DNA of 64,000 nucleotides from Microscillaceae bacterium (GTDB lineage Bacteria; Bacteroidota; Bacteroidia; Cytophagales; Microscillaceae): NCBI GenBank assembly GCA_012031215.1, contig JAAUUB010000003.1, positions 1 to 64,000 of the forward strand, read 5' to 3'. Shown piece by piece: positions 10,101 to 20,881 of this stretch (position 1 is its first letter; each line of letters starts with the position of its first letter). The notes under the pieces were generated by a model. It saw only the letters and a program-made list of their open reading frames with translations, ran no database searches and was not told where the DNA came from. The position numbers and the translations under genes were made by a program.

Positions 10101-13100
10101 CAAATTGAGCCCGGGGCCACCATTGGAAATGGCCGTAGTTCCCGATACATCCGTTCCGACCAGATTGTCCGTGATTTGGTTTGTACCCGTGAGCCCGTCT
10201 ATATTGATGCCTCCCGAAGTATTGCCCGAAATGAGATTGTCAAGAATAGAAAGGTTGAGGGCATTAAATGCCGTCAGGCCAAAATTGTTGGCAATGGCCG
10301 CCGTGCCGCTGATATTGCTGCCAAATCGGTTGTTTTGCACCAGGATATTGGAAGATAAATTGATGATTTCTAGGCCATTGTTGTCGTTGCCAGAAATAAC
10401 ACTATTGATTAGGTTGATATTTTGGCAAGCATCCAGAACGATACCTACCTGGTTGCCCGCCGCCGAAGTAGCCGTAATATCCAAGCCGAGGGTACAATTA
10501 TCAAGCGTACCACCCGAGATATTGCCCAGGACCCTAATACCTTCTGTACAGGTATTTACCAAAAGGCCTTGCACCTGAAAATTGGCCGACCCGGCACGCA
10601 GCAAAAGGCCACTCCCGATGCAATTGGTGATGACCGCGTTGGGGCCCAGGAGTTGAAAATTGGGGGCATTTACCTCCAGGATATTGATGTTTAGCCCATT
10701 GCCATTGATAATAAAATTATTGGCTCCCAGGGTACTAAAATCCATTATCAGTTCATCTGTTATCACGGGCAGGGCCGAAGCCAGCACCAGCGTTCCGCCA
10801 CCGGGCAGGTTAAAATCAATAGTATTCACGCCTGGGATAAGGTTGGCATTGGTGATGGCTTCCCGCAGCGAGCCGGGGCCGCTGTTGTTGGTGTTGGTAA
10901 CGGTGGTAGAGGGGGCGGCAAAAGTTATCGGAAGAGCAAATTCGGAAGTGTTGCGGGGTATGGCATTCAGGGTAGAAGTGGCCGTGATTTGGTCGCCCAC
11001 ATTGGGGGTATTGACAAAGCTGCCACTGTTGAGTGACCAATTACCGCTGACTACTATGGTCTGACCTACATAGACCCGTGCCTGGGGCAGGCTGCTAGGT
11101 GGTGTACAGGCCTGGCTGTTATCAGAGTAGATATCAATCAAATCGCCATTTGTACAGAGGGCACAAGTACCTTGAATGGCAGTTGTATTGGCATTGATGA
11201 TGATGGGGGTGGCTTGGTTGCCATTGGCCCCAGTGGCCAGGCCGATGCCTTCAATCGCATTACAAAATATCTTATTATGGAAGTAATCCGGGCTTATGAA
11301 ATTAGCATAAATCTCATTGCCTGACCCGGCATTGATTTGAATGCCATTGCCATTGTTATAGCCAATTATATTACCCCAGAATTCATTATTGGTGGAAGTA
11401 GCCCCATCTACAAAAATGCCCGCGGCCCCATTGGGAAGCGGATTAATGCCAACTAGGTCGGTTCCGATGAGATTTTCAGAGATGATATTGTTGAAAGCAC
11501 CAATGAGGGCCAGGCCATCATCTCCATTTCCCGAAATCTGGTTGCCACGGATGGTAGAACTACCCGAATCAAAAAATTCGATGCCCCGCTGCCCATTGGT
11601 CAGGGCCGCGTTTCCTGCCAGATTGCTGCCAATTTGGTTGTTCAAAATCTGTAAATTATTTCCCAAAGAAAAAATCAAGATACCATTTCCCCCATTTGCC
11701 GAGATGACATTGTTTTCAATGGTAGAATTATCAATATAACCCAGGGCGATTCCGTCAAAAAGATTACCCAAATCCACATTGCCGCTGGCATCCGTGCCGA
11801 TGCGGTTGTTGCGAATGTTTAGGTTGAGAATGCCCACATCTGCCGAACTAATCCCCGTATCATTGGCCGAAATAATATTCCCTTCTACTAGAATATTCTC
11901 AAAACCTTCAATATATATCCCGGTGCCATTGCCCCGGGCCAGCGTGCCGCCGCTATTCGTACCGATAAAATTGTTGATGATATTGATATCATCCACTACG
12001 GAAAGGGATATTCCGTACAGGGTATTACCAGAAATCACATTATTGCTAATATCCACGAAGCTGCTCCCCCCCCGAATGACAATGCCCTCGTTATTGGGAA
12101 AACTTCCCAACGTGTTTTCGTTGAAATCCAAGCCGATGATGCAATTGTCGATAAAAATATTAGTGCTCCCTTCAACCGATATCCCTATTGGGGTATGTCC
12201 GATAAGGCAGTTTAGGATATTCACATTGCTCGAGTTGTTCAGCAAAATGCCATACGAATTGATTTCGGCCTGGCTAAGCCCGTCTGTAAAAAAACCAAAG
12301 AAACTGTTTTGTATCAGCCCGCCCCCGATGGAGGCAACTCCTTGTACTTCCACACCGATGTCCACAAAATTGAAGACCATATTCAGTATCTGAAAATCAG
12401 CCCCATTAGTGGTAACGCGAATGGCACTACTGCCCGAATTGCTAATTTCTCCACCCTGAATGACTACATCAGGGGCATCTACTACCAGCATGGGCACTGG
12501 CCCCAGGCTTCCGCCATCTAGGGTAAACAAACCGGGGGCCGATTGAAAATCAATTGTTACGGTCTCTGTGATGGTGGGCAGAGGACTGATGGGGCTAAGC
12601 GTAACGGGATTGGTGGTAAATTCAATTACATCATCACCCGGGTTGGCATTGGCCTCCAGAAGGGCCTGGCGAAGGGAGCCTGGCCCACTGTTATTATTAT
12701 TGGTAACCGTAAAGATTAAACCAACCCCAAACTCATAAGCCCCCCATATCCGGGTTGCCCACGCGAGCCCCACCGCGCTGGTCATTGCCTACTGAGGAAG
12801 CGACATTGGCCGCGTCAATACTGGGGCTGCTCACAATAGTAGCCAGGGTAGGGGTCAGACCGCCATTGTTGGCCAGTACATTGGTGCCAAACACATCATT
12901 ATACACAAGCCCACCCACGATGTTGCCTGCCGTGATGCCCGTAAGCGTAGCCCCAGCCGCATTGCCAATCAGGTTATGCCCTTCGGCAGAGAAAAAAGTG
13001 CCTTGGAGCTCCGAAGGCGTATTGCCAATAAAAATGGAATTGCCAATGGTGGCCGAGGCTACATTAAAAATAGATTGGTTGAAGTTTTCGGCGAATGTAC

Positions 13101-13797
13101 AGTGATTCACCGTCAGGTTGCCTTCATTATAAATGGCTCCCCCTTCATCCGAAGAATTTTGGTAAAAGGTAGAATTGGTAATGATTAGGGTAGAAGAAAC
13201 GTCATTGTAAATGGCTCCCCCACCATCACCACTCAGGCCAACGGTTTGGTTCTGGGCAAAAGTGCAACGGTTGATTTCCAGTTCAGCAGTATTATAAATC
13301 GCCCCTCCCTGGGCAAAATTATTACCGGCAGAATTATTATCAAAATAGCAATCATTAAGACGCAAAAGGCCTTCATTGTAGATGGCTCCGCCAAAAATAT
13401 TATCAAAAATATCACCATTGCTAAAGCCTAAGTGACGGATGGTAACGTTTGTTCCCGGGCCAAAATACATAAAGCGCATATCCGGAGCGGATATATTGTC
13501 TCTTATCAAAGCGGTACCATTTCCATTGATGATGAGCGTAGTACTGGTCTCAAGGTAAGCCGGAAAGGCATTGAGGTCTGCGCCAAAAGGAAAGTTATTG
13601 CTAGGTTCATCATTGAGCAAAATAAAATCAGCCGTACCGATGATGTTGATAGTGCTGTTTACACCGTCAGCATTGGCATTGATGATGGCCAGCCGAAGCT
13701 CGTCCACATCACCAGCCGGAACATTATAGACCTGGGCTTTTAGTACTGAAAGCCCGCCCAAAAGGCAATACAAACTCAAGAGGTATAACTTTTTCAT
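4146..13797 (-). CDS. giant secreted T9SS protein: three beta-helix modules, PKD/FN3 domains, type A sorting domain
   Basis: Joined model of about 3216 residues. The N-terminus (MKKLYLLSLYCLLGGLSVLKAQ) is a signal peptide. A short beta-helix with the choice-of-anchor end GNPDMGAYEFG follows. Then come three tandem modules, each opening with a CSLREA-type block (TVTNTNNSGPGSLREA) and continuing as parallel beta-helix repeats of the N.IGTN.TGNAALPN type. Each module closes with a block containing SSLPQARVYVGQT and VNTPNVGD. After these are a PPC-like domain, PKD/Ig-like domains, about five fibronectin type III domains and a type A T9SS C-terminal domain (ISPNPAVDE, ending KKLVRQ). Three homopolymer indels split it: an extra G in G6 near 12741-12746, a missing T near 9451-9455, and an extra T near 5354-5360. 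Likely a surface adhesin or polysaccharide-binding protein; the substrate is unknown. Confidence 0.85.
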
Positions 13798-13927
13798 AAA
13801 AAATGCAGGAGTAGATTGTTAGTTCAACGTGTGGTAAATGGTGTTGGCAGGGTTTGCCCGGAAAAAGTTTTTCATTTTTGGTTTTTAAGCCAATGATTTT
13901 GTGCGTAATTTGAGCCAAAATTTGGCA

Positions 13928-13962
13928 TAAAGATAGAAAAAAACCGCCTTTGTAAAAACAAA
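13928..13962 (-). promoter_or_regulatory. probable promoter of the giant beta-helix protein
   Basis: On the minus strand TTTG (13962-13959) is followed after 23 nt by TATCTTTA (13935-13928), one mismatch from TAnnTTTG. It lies about 130 bp upstream of the start at 13797, in the divergent 13798-13998 gap. Spacing is at the long end of the accepted range. Confidence 0.4.
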
Positions 13963-13998
13963 TTCGGCTTTGATTACACAAATAATTCGGGATCATCC

Positions 13999-15444
13999 AT
14001 GAAATCTCTCATTTTATTAGGAAGCTTTTGCGCACTCCTGGCCCTGGGCGCCTGCGAAAATATCGAGGAAATTGCTTTTATCGAGTTTCGGGCTGAGTTT
14101 AGCGCGCCCCTAGTGGTACGGCAGGGCGAGCTGGTGCAGTTTCGACCGGGTTTGGGCACTACTGGCGCGCAAAGCTACCGATGGTATTTTGGGGATACCG
14201 AAAACAGCACCGCCCTGAGCGTAGCGCCTGATTTTGCTTATGATTCTATTGGGATGTTTATGGTAAAACTGGTGGTGGAAATCAACAAGACCAATGGTAT
14301 TCAAAAAGACTCCCTGCAAAAGCTCATCTTCGTCTTGCCCAATCTCGAGACAACGGACAATCCCAATCAGGTCTTTGGCTTGCCCGAAACCGATGAACGC
14401 GGCTATGCATTTACCATCTTGCAGTCCACCGGCTTTGCCCTGGCGGGTCAGAGTGCCATTCGTGGGCTTTGGCTGGCCAAAACCAATGCTGACCTGAGCC
14501 TGGCCGAGGGCTGGCCCCGGATTTATGAAAACTTCGGCACCAGCACTATCCAGGCCCGGGCCATTCACGAAACCTTGGATGGCGGTCTGCTTGTGGCGGG
14601 TTTTTTTCAATATACGGCTAACGACAATGAGGCCTTTCTGCTCAAGACCGATGCCCTGGGAAATGAGCAATGGCGACGCATCATCAACTCTGATAAAGAA
14701 GAACGCTATGTGGCCATTGTAGAAGACCCCACCACGGGCGAATTGGTCATCGTGGGCACGGTCTTTACTTCTGGCCGGCCCGCCATCACCCTGGACCGCT
14801 ACACTGCCGATGGCCAATTGATTCAGCCTATTGTCTTGCCGCGTGAGGTCTGCAATTCTTGTCTGGCCGAAACCGCCCGGCGCACCAATGATGGCGGCCT
14901 GGTCATCGGGGGCATGCAGGTGGACCGCCCGCTTATTCTTAAACTCGGTCCCACGCTCAATTTTGAAGGGCGTAGTATTCTCAACACCTTTGCGGGGCGC
15001 GCCCTGGGAGTAGCTCAGTTGCGCGATGGTCGCTATGCGCTGGTAGGCGAAGCCCGCCCCGGGGCCACCGACAGCACCAATGCCTTTGTGGCCAAGTTTG
15101 ACATCATCGGCAATGTGGCTGCCTGGCAGCAACGCATTGTCTTGTATCAGGAAGCTTTGTTTGACATTTGGCAGGAGGAGGCCGACCCTGAGCAAGACCT
15201 GCGCCTAGTGGGCACACACCGAAGCCCGCTTTCCGGTGAAGATGTACTGCTGCTTCGGGTTGGCAATCGGGTGGGGAATATCAAGGAAGTCCGTCTTTTG
15301 GGAGGCATAGAAAATAGCAATGCCCGCCAGGCCATCCCCGCCCCGGATGGTAGCTTTACCCTCATTGGTACAACCGATGACGGGGCCACCTTGCAACGCA
15401 ATATCTTGCTTTGGGGCATAGAGGCAGGATTTTGGCAGGAGTGA
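13999..15444 (+). CDS. PKD-domain lipoprotein with propeller-like repeats
   Basis: A 481-residue exported lipoprotein. The N-terminus has a hydrophobic core and the lipobox LALGAC, so the mature protein starts at Cys19 or so. Residues of about 30-110 form a PKD-like domain (SYRWYFGDTENS, then FAYDSIGMFMVKLVV). The rest is a set of about 50-residue repeats with motifs such as TLDGGLLVAGF, TNDGGLVIGG, LRDGRYALVG and APDGSFTLIG, typical of delta-60/PQQ-like beta-propellers. It is transcribed divergently from the giant T9SS protein and is followed by another lipoprotein gene. A surface or periplasmic binding role is inferred; no catalytic motif is seen. Confidence 0.8.
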   Translation: MKSLILLGSFCALLALGACENIEEIAFIEFRAEFSAPLVVRQGELVQFRPGLGTTGAQSYRWYFGDTENSTALSVAPDFAYDSIGMFMVKLVVEINKTNGIQKDSLQKLIFVLPNLETTDNPNQVFGLPETDERGYAFTILQSTGFALAGQSAIRGLWLAKTNADLSLAEGWPRIYENFGTSTIQARAIHETLDGGLLVAGFFQYTANDNEAFLLKTDALGNEQWRRIINSDKEERYVAIVEDPTTGELVIVGTVFTSGRPAITLDRYTADGQLIQPIVLPREVCNSCLAETARRTNDGGLVIGGMQVDRPLILKLGPTLNFEGRSILNTFAGRALGVAQLRDGRYALVGEARPGATDSTNAFVAKFDIIGNVAAWQQRIVLYQEALFDIWQEEADPEQDLRLVGTHRSPLSGEDVLLLRVGNRVGNIKEVRLLGGIENSNARQAIPAPDGSFTLIGTTDDGATLQRNILLWGIEAGFWQE

Positions 15445-15554
15445 AGTCGCCTGGTAGGCCTAAACTTTTTTTTGCATTTTTTTTACCAAAATCGCAAAAA
15501 TCCCGTTAATTGCACCGTAATTCAGTCTAATTACCACTCAATTTTTTAAAACGC

Positions 15555-17135
15555 ATGAAATACTTAATCCAAGTACGTGTTTACACATTTGTTCTCCTAA
15601 CGGGCCTGTTGCTTACAACAGCCTGCGGCGGTGGCGGCAAGGGCATCTCTGAAAAGCTGGTGCAAATCCCAAATGATGCGAGCTTTGTCATATCAATGGA
15701 CTTTAAAGCCCTCACCAGCAAAGCTAAAAACTGGAAAGACGGACTGAGCAATTTTTACGAAAGCCTGGAGAGCGACCCTGATGCTCCCAGCCGTGAACTG
15801 GCTATGAAAATCCTTGATTCAGGCTTTGACCTCAAAGAAAAAGCTTACATTTTTGGGAAAGTAGGTGCCAAAAGCAAGGATTCTTACTTTGGGGTAACTT
15901 TCCTGCTCAACGACCCCGCCAAGCTCGAAAAGGCAATGGGTGAACTGAAAGATAAGCCCGAGGTGAAAAAAGACGGGGCTTTTAAATATATTTTTAATAA
16001 AAAGGGAGATGGTATCTTTGGCTGGAAAGGTAATACAGGGCTTTTGATTGGCGGCGAAGGCCTTAAAGAGGAAAAAGCCGCCCTGGCATTGTTCAAAAAA
16101 ATGTTTGCCACCAAAGCCAGCGAAAGCCTGGGCGAAAAAAACGAATCTTTCCGCCAGGTCAATGGCAAAAGCTATGACATTGCGTTCTGGATTGACCAGC
16201 GCCGACTTAATGAAATCAACAAAGAAAGTATTGATGCCCTGGTGAGCGTTTCGCCTATTTTATCTGATTTGAGCCAGATATCCCTCTATACCACTGGGGG
16301 CATTAATTTCAATAACGGAGAGGTCTTGTTAGAAGGCCTTTCTATTCTTGACAAAGAAAAAAGTAAAAAATTTGAAGCCGTATTGCAAAACAGCATCCAA
16401 AGTGCTGTTGTCAAGGCATCACCCATCAAAAATCCTAGTGCGATGGTGGGCTTTGGCCTGGGGATGAAAGCCATCTATGAGCTGGTGAAAAATGAAGAAA
16501 GCATTAAGCAAATGAATGATAACTTGCAGATGTTTGACCTCACCGCCAAAGATATGTTTGAGATGCTAAGTGGCGATTTCTTTCTTAGCACTGCTGACTT
16601 GAAAGTAAACAGCTTTTTTCGTGAGCCGGAGACAGAATTTGTGCTCTCAATAGGCATCGCCAACGAAAAAACACTCGACAAACTGCTGGATAAATTGGCT
16701 ACGCTACAAGTGCTAAAAAAACAAGGGGATTATTTTGCTGTGCAAGGGCCTGGCAATGTGGTAGTGGCCAAGAAAGATAAAGCCCTTCACTTTACACTCA
16801 CCAAATCTCTGATGGACAATATCTTGAGTGGCCGGGGTGGTTTAGGCAGTGATTTTCAAAAAATGGCCAATGGCAATAGCTTTCTTTTTTATATGAACAT
16901 CCCGGAAATCTACGGACAGGTTGAAGTAGTTACTGGTGGCGACCCGGTTTTCAAAAAAGAAATTATCCCCCAAATGGTGGCAGTTTCTATTGATGCCAAG
17001 CCCATCAATAATAACCAGACTCAAAGCACCCTCAAGATTACCTTCACAGACAAAAGCCAGAATTCCCTGGCCATCATCGGCGAAATGATTAAAAAGGCGC
17101 AGCGTCAGAACGCGCCCGTGAGTATGCGAAATTGA
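15555..17135 (+). CDS. DUF4836 family lipoprotein
   Basis: A 526-residue exported protein. The signal peptide ends in LLTTACGGGG, a lipobox. The body matches my picture of the Bacteroidota DUF4836 family: it starts LVQIPNDASFVISMDFKAL, has a repeated domain comparing object-level scores, and a second half beginning around AMVGFGLGMK with MLSGDFFLSTADL. The frame is intact and the length is normal for the family. The function of DUF4836 is unknown; it is expected to be anchored to a membrane facing the periplasm. It stands 110 bp after the PKD lipoprotein, possibly in the same unit. Confidence 0.82.
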   Translation: MKYLIQVRVYTFVLLTGLLLTTACGGGGKGISEKLVQIPNDASFVISMDFKALTSKAKNWKDGLSNFYESLESDPDAPSRELAMKILDSGFDLKEKAYIFGKVGAKSKDSYFGVTFLLNDPAKLEKAMGELKDKPEVKKDGAFKYIFNKKGDGIFGWKGNTGLLIGGEGLKEEKAALALFKKMFATKASESLGEKNESFRQVNGKSYDIAFWIDQRRLNEINKESIDALVSVSPILSDLSQISLYTTGGINFNNGEVLLEGLSILDKEKSKKFEAVLQNSIQSAVVKASPIKNPSAMVGFGLGMKAIYELVKNEESIKQMNDNLQMFDLTAKDMFEMLSGDFFLSTADLKVNSFFREPETEFVLSIGIANEKTLDKLLDKLATLQVLKKQGDYFAVQGPGNVVVAKKDKALHFTLTKSLMDNILSGRGGLGSDFQKMANGNSFLFYMNIPEIYGQVEVVTGGDPVFKKEIIPQMVAVSIDAKPINNNQTQSTLKITFTDKSQNSLAIIGEMIKKAQRQNAPVSMRN

Positions 17136-17153
17136 TAGTGAGTATTTATCAGT

Positions 17154-17201
17154 GAGCAGTTGATAGCGAGTAGGGTGTACCCGATGCATTGTCAACTGCT
17201 C
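17154..17201 (+). terminator. inverted repeat after the DUF4836 gene, possible terminator
   Basis: GAGCAGTTGA (17154-17163) and TCAACTGCTC (17192-17201) are perfect 10-bp complements around a 28-nt loop, followed by TCTGTTTTT. This could end transcription of the DUF4836 gene. The long loop and the surrounding near-repetitive AGTGAGTA/CCCTGTCC text could instead mark a small degenerate repeat element. Confidence 0.4.
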
Positions 17202-17254
17202 TCTGTTTTTATTCCCTGCTCCCTGTCCCTTTGTTCACTGCCCCTGTCCACTGT

Positions 17255-18205
17255 TCAAGCCAGTTCGGGAAAAAGAAGCCGAATTTTTTCTACAAGCACT
17301 TCATTGATGCGCCGATATGATTCGTGGGTCCAGCCAGCAATATGAGGTGTTAAAATCACATTATTTGCTTGCCGCAAAAATTCAAAATTATCCTTTTGTT
17401 CGGGGGTGAAAGCGGCCAGCTTTTCATTTTCCAATACATCTAGGGCGGCGCCAATCACTTTTTTGGTTTCGAGAGCGTGTCGCAGGGCATCGAGGCGCAG
17501 AATTTCGCCGCGGGAGGTATTTATCAGCACAATGGGCTTTCGGAAATGGTTCAGATAGGTTTCATCGATCATGCCCCGGGTTTCATTTGTGAGCGGAACG
17601 TGGAAGGTCATCATATCACATTGGTCAAAAATTTCCTCCATTTCCGCCTCGCGGGCATAGGTCGGCGTTTGGAAGGTACCCATTTTATATTTGTCATAGA
17701 CCAGCACCTGGCAATCAAAGCCTGCCAGGCGGCGCACCACCTGCTGCCCGATATTGCCATATCCGATTACGCCAATCTTTTTTTCTCTTAGTTCTATTCC
17801 TCGGTTCCCCTCTCTATCCCAGACATAGTTTTTGACCTCCGCATTGCTTTTGGTAATGTTATGCAAAAAACTCAGTAATGCACCCAGGGTATATTCGGCA
17901 ACGGCATCGCGGTTTCCTTCGGGAGCATTAAAGACCTGTATCTGGTAATCGGCGGCGGCCTCCATATCAATAATATCAACGCCTGAGCCTGCACGTCCAA
18001 TAAATTTGAGACGTTTGGCTTGAGAGAGCAGAGAACGGTCGAGTTTAAGCTTGCCGCGTACAATGAGGCCTTCATAATGGGGCAATCGGGCCAATACTTC
18101 CTCCTGTTTCAGCTCTGGTTGATAATCTGGTTCTAGGCCCATTTCTTGCAACATGGGCATCAGTGTAGGATGCATAGGGTCAATAATGAGAACAGAAAAA
18201 GCCAT
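17255..18205 (-). CDS. D-2-hydroxyacid dehydrogenase (phosphoglycerate dehydrogenase-like)
   Basis: A 316-residue NAD(H)-dependent oxidoreductase of the D-isomer-specific 2-hydroxyacid dehydrogenase family, which reduces 2-oxoacids or oxidises D-2-hydroxyacids in the cytosol. The Rossmann motif GYGNIG is at residues 148-153. The catalytic triad is R232 (NTSRGEI), E261 (DVLENE) and H287 (TPHIAGW). It has no C-terminal ACT regulatory domain, so it is a short PGDH-type enzyme. No serC or serB lies nearby, so a role in serine synthesis is possible but not shown. The substrate cannot be read from the sequence. Confidence 0.88.
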   Translation of the reverse strand: MAFSVLIIDPMHPTLMPMLQEMGLEPDYQPELKQEEVLARLPHYEGLIVRGKLKLDRSLLSQAKRLKFIGRAGSGVDIIDMEAAADYQIQVFNAPEGNRDAVAEYTLGALLSFLHNITKSNAEVKNYVWDREGNRGIELREKKIGVIGYGNIGQQVVRRLAGFDCQVLVYDKYKMGTFQTPTYAREAEMEEIFDQCDMMTFHVPLTNETRGMIDETYLNHFRKPIVLINTSRGEILRLDALRHALETKKVIGAALDVLENEKLAAFTPEQKDNFEFLRQANNVILTPHIAGWTHESYRRINEVLVEKIRLLFPELA

Positions 18206-18332
18206 GTAAATCTGGATAAGTAGTAAGTGATACGGAATAAAAGACTTTTTTATAACTGACTGCTTTTCAGTTTATTTTATAGATAGCATTTGAGAAAAAC
18301 TGGCCTCCTCCTCTTTCTTTGGGGTTTAAATG

Positions 18333-19691
18333 TTAGAATTTAAACAAAAGATGTGCTACGGTAAAATATACCGCCAGCCCTAACAAATCGTTGGCAGTGG
18401 TTATAAAAGGCCCGGAAGCCACAGCCGGATTGATATGCATTTTATCCAAAATAAGCGGGGTGATAGTGCCCATGATAGAGGCCAGTATGACCACAAAAAA
18501 AAGCGCAATGGATACCGTGATGGCCAATTGCACACTTACTTCTAGTACAAATGAAAAGGCAAAAACAACCAGCCCTATCACCAAACCATTGATGATGGCG
18601 ACCGCAATGACTTTTCCCATTCTTAACAAAAAATTGCCGCGCATAAAAGAAGATTTATTGGCCAGGCTCTGTAAGATAATGGACGAAGATTGTATGCCAA
18701 CGTTGCCTCCTGTGGCGGTAATAAGCGGAATAAAAAAAGCCATTGCCGGTAGAAGTGCCAAATCTGCTTCAAAAAAGCCGATGAACCGCGCCCCCAGCAA
18801 GCCGCCGGCCATTCCTACAATGAGCCAGGGCAGTCGGGCCCGTGTCAGGGCAAAAATACTGTCATCTTCTTCCACATCTTCCGAAATACCGGCCATCAAT
18901 TGGCGGTCCAGGTCAGCTTTTTCGGTAATGACATCCACCACATCATCAATGGTAATGCGCCCCATGAGTTCGCCCCGGGCATTGACTACCGGCACGGCTT
19001 CCAGGTCATATTTTTGCATAATCTCTGCCACATCTTCCTGGTCTTCGTAGGTTTTGACCGCCAGCAGGTCGTCTTCATAAATATCAGCAATACGGGTTTG
19101 GTCGCTGGCCAGGATGATTTTCTTGAGCGAAACCCGGCCCAAGAGGAGGTTGTGCTCATCCACCACATAAAGGGAGTAAATTTTTTCTACTTCTTCGGCC
19201 TGGCGGCGAATTTCTTCAATAGCCTGTACGACCGTCCAGTTTACATTGGCCCGGATGAGTTCTTTGGCCATTAGCCCGCCGGCACTGTCTTCTTCATAGC
19301 GCAAAAGGTCATTAATATCGCGGGCCACTTCCAATTCAGTAAAGGCCAGAATTTCTTCCCTGGTTTTGAGAGGCATTTCATTGAGCAAGTCCGCCGCATC
19401 ATCCGAGTCCATGTGATTAATCCAGCGGGCTGTTTGGGCGGGGCTAAAGTTGCGCAAAAATTCCTGGCGGGTATCTTCGTCAAGATTGGCCACAATTTCG
19501 GCGATTGTTTCATCATCCAGCAAATGAAAGACAAAAACACAATCATCCGTGTCTAGCTCATACAAAATCGCCGAAAGGTCTTCGGCGCGTACAGGTTCCA
19601 GCATCGCTTTTACTTTTTCGTCGGCGCGCTGGGCGATGGCTTCTTTGAGCGATTCGTAAAAATCAAGGCTAATCTCGAGGGACATACGCAT
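18333..19691 (-). CDS. mgtE: magnesium transporter MgtE
   Basis: A 452-residue magnesium channel/transporter of the inner membrane. The domains run in the expected order: an N-terminal superhelical MgtE_N domain (residues 1-130, with DEDTRQEFL and MDSDDAADLLNEM), two CBS domains (about 135-255, ending GRITIDDVVDVI), a connecting helix, then five transmembrane helices (about 285-452) with the pore signature TATGGNVGIQSS. In the family the cytosolic domains sense Mg2+ and close the pore. The start MRMSLEIS was kept; a start at the second Met is equally possible. No M-box-like leader is evident. Confidence 0.96.
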   Translation of the reverse strand: MRMSLEISLDFYESLKEAIAQRADEKVKAMLEPVRAEDLSAILYELDTDDCVFVFHLLDDETIAEIVANLDEDTRQEFLRNFSPAQTARWINHMDSDDAADLLNEMPLKTREEILAFTELEVARDINDLLRYEEDSAGGLMAKELIRANVNWTVVQAIEEIRRQAEEVEKIYSLYVVDEHNLLLGRVSLKKIILASDQTRIADIYEDDLLAVKTYEDQEDVAEIMQKYDLEAVPVVNARGELMGRITIDDVVDVITEKADLDRQLMAGISEDVEEDDSIFALTRARLPWLIVGMAGGLLGARFIGFFEADLALLPAMAFFIPLITATGGNVGIQSSSIILQSLANKSSFMRGNFLLRMGKVIAVAIINGLVIGLVVFAFSFVLEVSVQLAITVSIALFFVVILASIMGTITPLILDKMHINPAVASGPFITTANDLLGLAVYFTVAHLLFKF

Positions 19692-19883
19692 CTATTGGAT
19701 TTTAGCGGTCATTGCAAGGCAACTAGCTTGGTTAAAATAAAATCATTGTCCCTGAACAATCGTTTGGACGCAAAAACAGCCTGTGGCTTGTGTGCGTCAA
19801 CGAAAAAAGAGAAGAATGAGCCCGCTTTTTGAAAGCTACTCAAAAATAAGGCATTTTCGCCAAAGCTTTCTATCTTAGGGGGT

Positions 19884-20843
19884 ATGAAAATAATAACTTT
19901 ATTGATAGGGGGAGTTCTCCTCCTCTTAGGGGCTTGTAAGCAAAATTCTGCCACTTTGACTACAAAACAAACAAAGGCCGGGGTGATGCCGGAAGCCCAA
20001 AAAAAGGGGCGGATGTCTTATCCGGCTTTAGACAGCCTGCAAGAGGTGCAAATTGCCGGGCATTGGGTCAGTATTGTATCGCCCGAGGCTGTCAAGGGCA
20101 ATATATTGGTGCTGCCGGGATGGAATTTTCCGCGCCAGGATTGGTGCCAGCAGTCTTCGCTCTGCCGCGAAGCCCTGAGCCGGGGCTACCGGCTTATCTT
20201 GCCCGAAATGGGCAAAAGCGTATATTCGGAACGCTTTTTTCCCGAAACCAGAGCCGACTGGAAGGTCTTCCCCAATCGGGCCTGGCTTACGGAGCAAATG
20301 ATTCCTTACCTGCAAGATTCTTTGGGTGTGATGCGCCCGGCGCAAGCCAACTATGTCCTGGGGCTCTCAACCGGAGGCCGGGGGGTGGCTTTGTTGTTAT
20401 TGGCCCGTCCCGGGCTCTGGAAGGCCGGGGCGGCTTTGTCGGGCGATTTTGACCAAACCCAAATGCCGCAAGACCGACTTATGATTGGCTACTATGGCCC
20501 TATGGCCCAATTTCCTGAACGCTGGCAAGGCACCGACAATCCCACCCGGCAGGCGCATCTCTTCAAAACACCTCTTTACCTGGGGCACGGACGGCAGGAC
20601 AAAGTAGTGCCCGTATCGCAAACCGAAATCTTTTATCAGGCCTTGAAAAAAGCCCAGCCTGGCCTCAAAGTGAAACTCCACCTGACCGAGGCCCAGCACG
20701 ATTATGCTTATTGGGACTCGGAAGTAAAAAACATGCTGGACTTTTTGCCGAGTTTGACTAGACAGGTCGCGAGCCCAGGGGGCGGCATGAGCCTGTTTCT
20801 TCCTTCAATACGAAAAACGCTCCCTGGCTATTTTTTTCTTTAA
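19884..20843 (+). CDS. alpha/beta-hydrolase lipoprotein
   Basis: A 319-residue exported hydrolase. The N-terminus carries the lipobox LLLGAC at about residue 18. The fold is an alpha/beta hydrolase: the nucleophile elbow GLSTGG, the acid region YLGHGRQDKVVP and the base in TEAQHDYAYW. It resembles prolyl-oligopeptidase-like or acyl-esterase enzymes, but the substrate is not known. The last 25 or so residues after DFLPSLTRQ look unlike the fold and may reflect a 3' frame error. It is transcribed divergently from mgtE across a 190-bp gap. Confidence 0.75.
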   Translation: MKIITLLIGGVLLLLGACKQNSATLTTKQTKAGVMPEAQKKGRMSYPALDSLQEVQIAGHWVSIVSPEAVKGNILVLPGWNFPRQDWCQQSSLCREALSRGYRLILPEMGKSVYSERFFPETRADWKVFPNRAWLTEQMIPYLQDSLGVMRPAQANYVLGLSTGGRGVALLLLARPGLWKAGAALSGDFDQTQMPQDRLMIGYYGPMAQFPERWQGTDNPTRQAHLFKTPLYLGHGRQDKVVPVSQTEIFYQALKKAQPGLKVKLHLTEAQHDYAYWDSEVKNMLDFLPSLTRQVASPGGGMSLFLPSIRKTLPGYFFL

Positions 20844-20881
20844 CAAAGAAGCCGTGGGGCAAAAGGAAAGAAAAAGCGGGT

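Noticed and set aside
5152-12785. Regular short repeats resembling a CRISPR or satellite array
   Set aside because: They are protein-level beta-helix repeats with variable DNA and spacing in one long reading frame; no conserved direct repeat with spacers.
9375-13797. Two or more separate T9SS genes instead of one giant gene
   Set aside because: The breaks fall inside homopolymers, and rejoining restores motifs across each junction (GNPDMGAYEFG, FVRGISLDNSL, ADIFSGNIFQE) with a total length divisible by three.
14110-15195. 361-residue minus-strand ORF over the PKD lipoprotein gene
   Set aside because: Antisense shadow of a gene with signal peptide, PKD domain and propeller repeats; codon-driven artefact.
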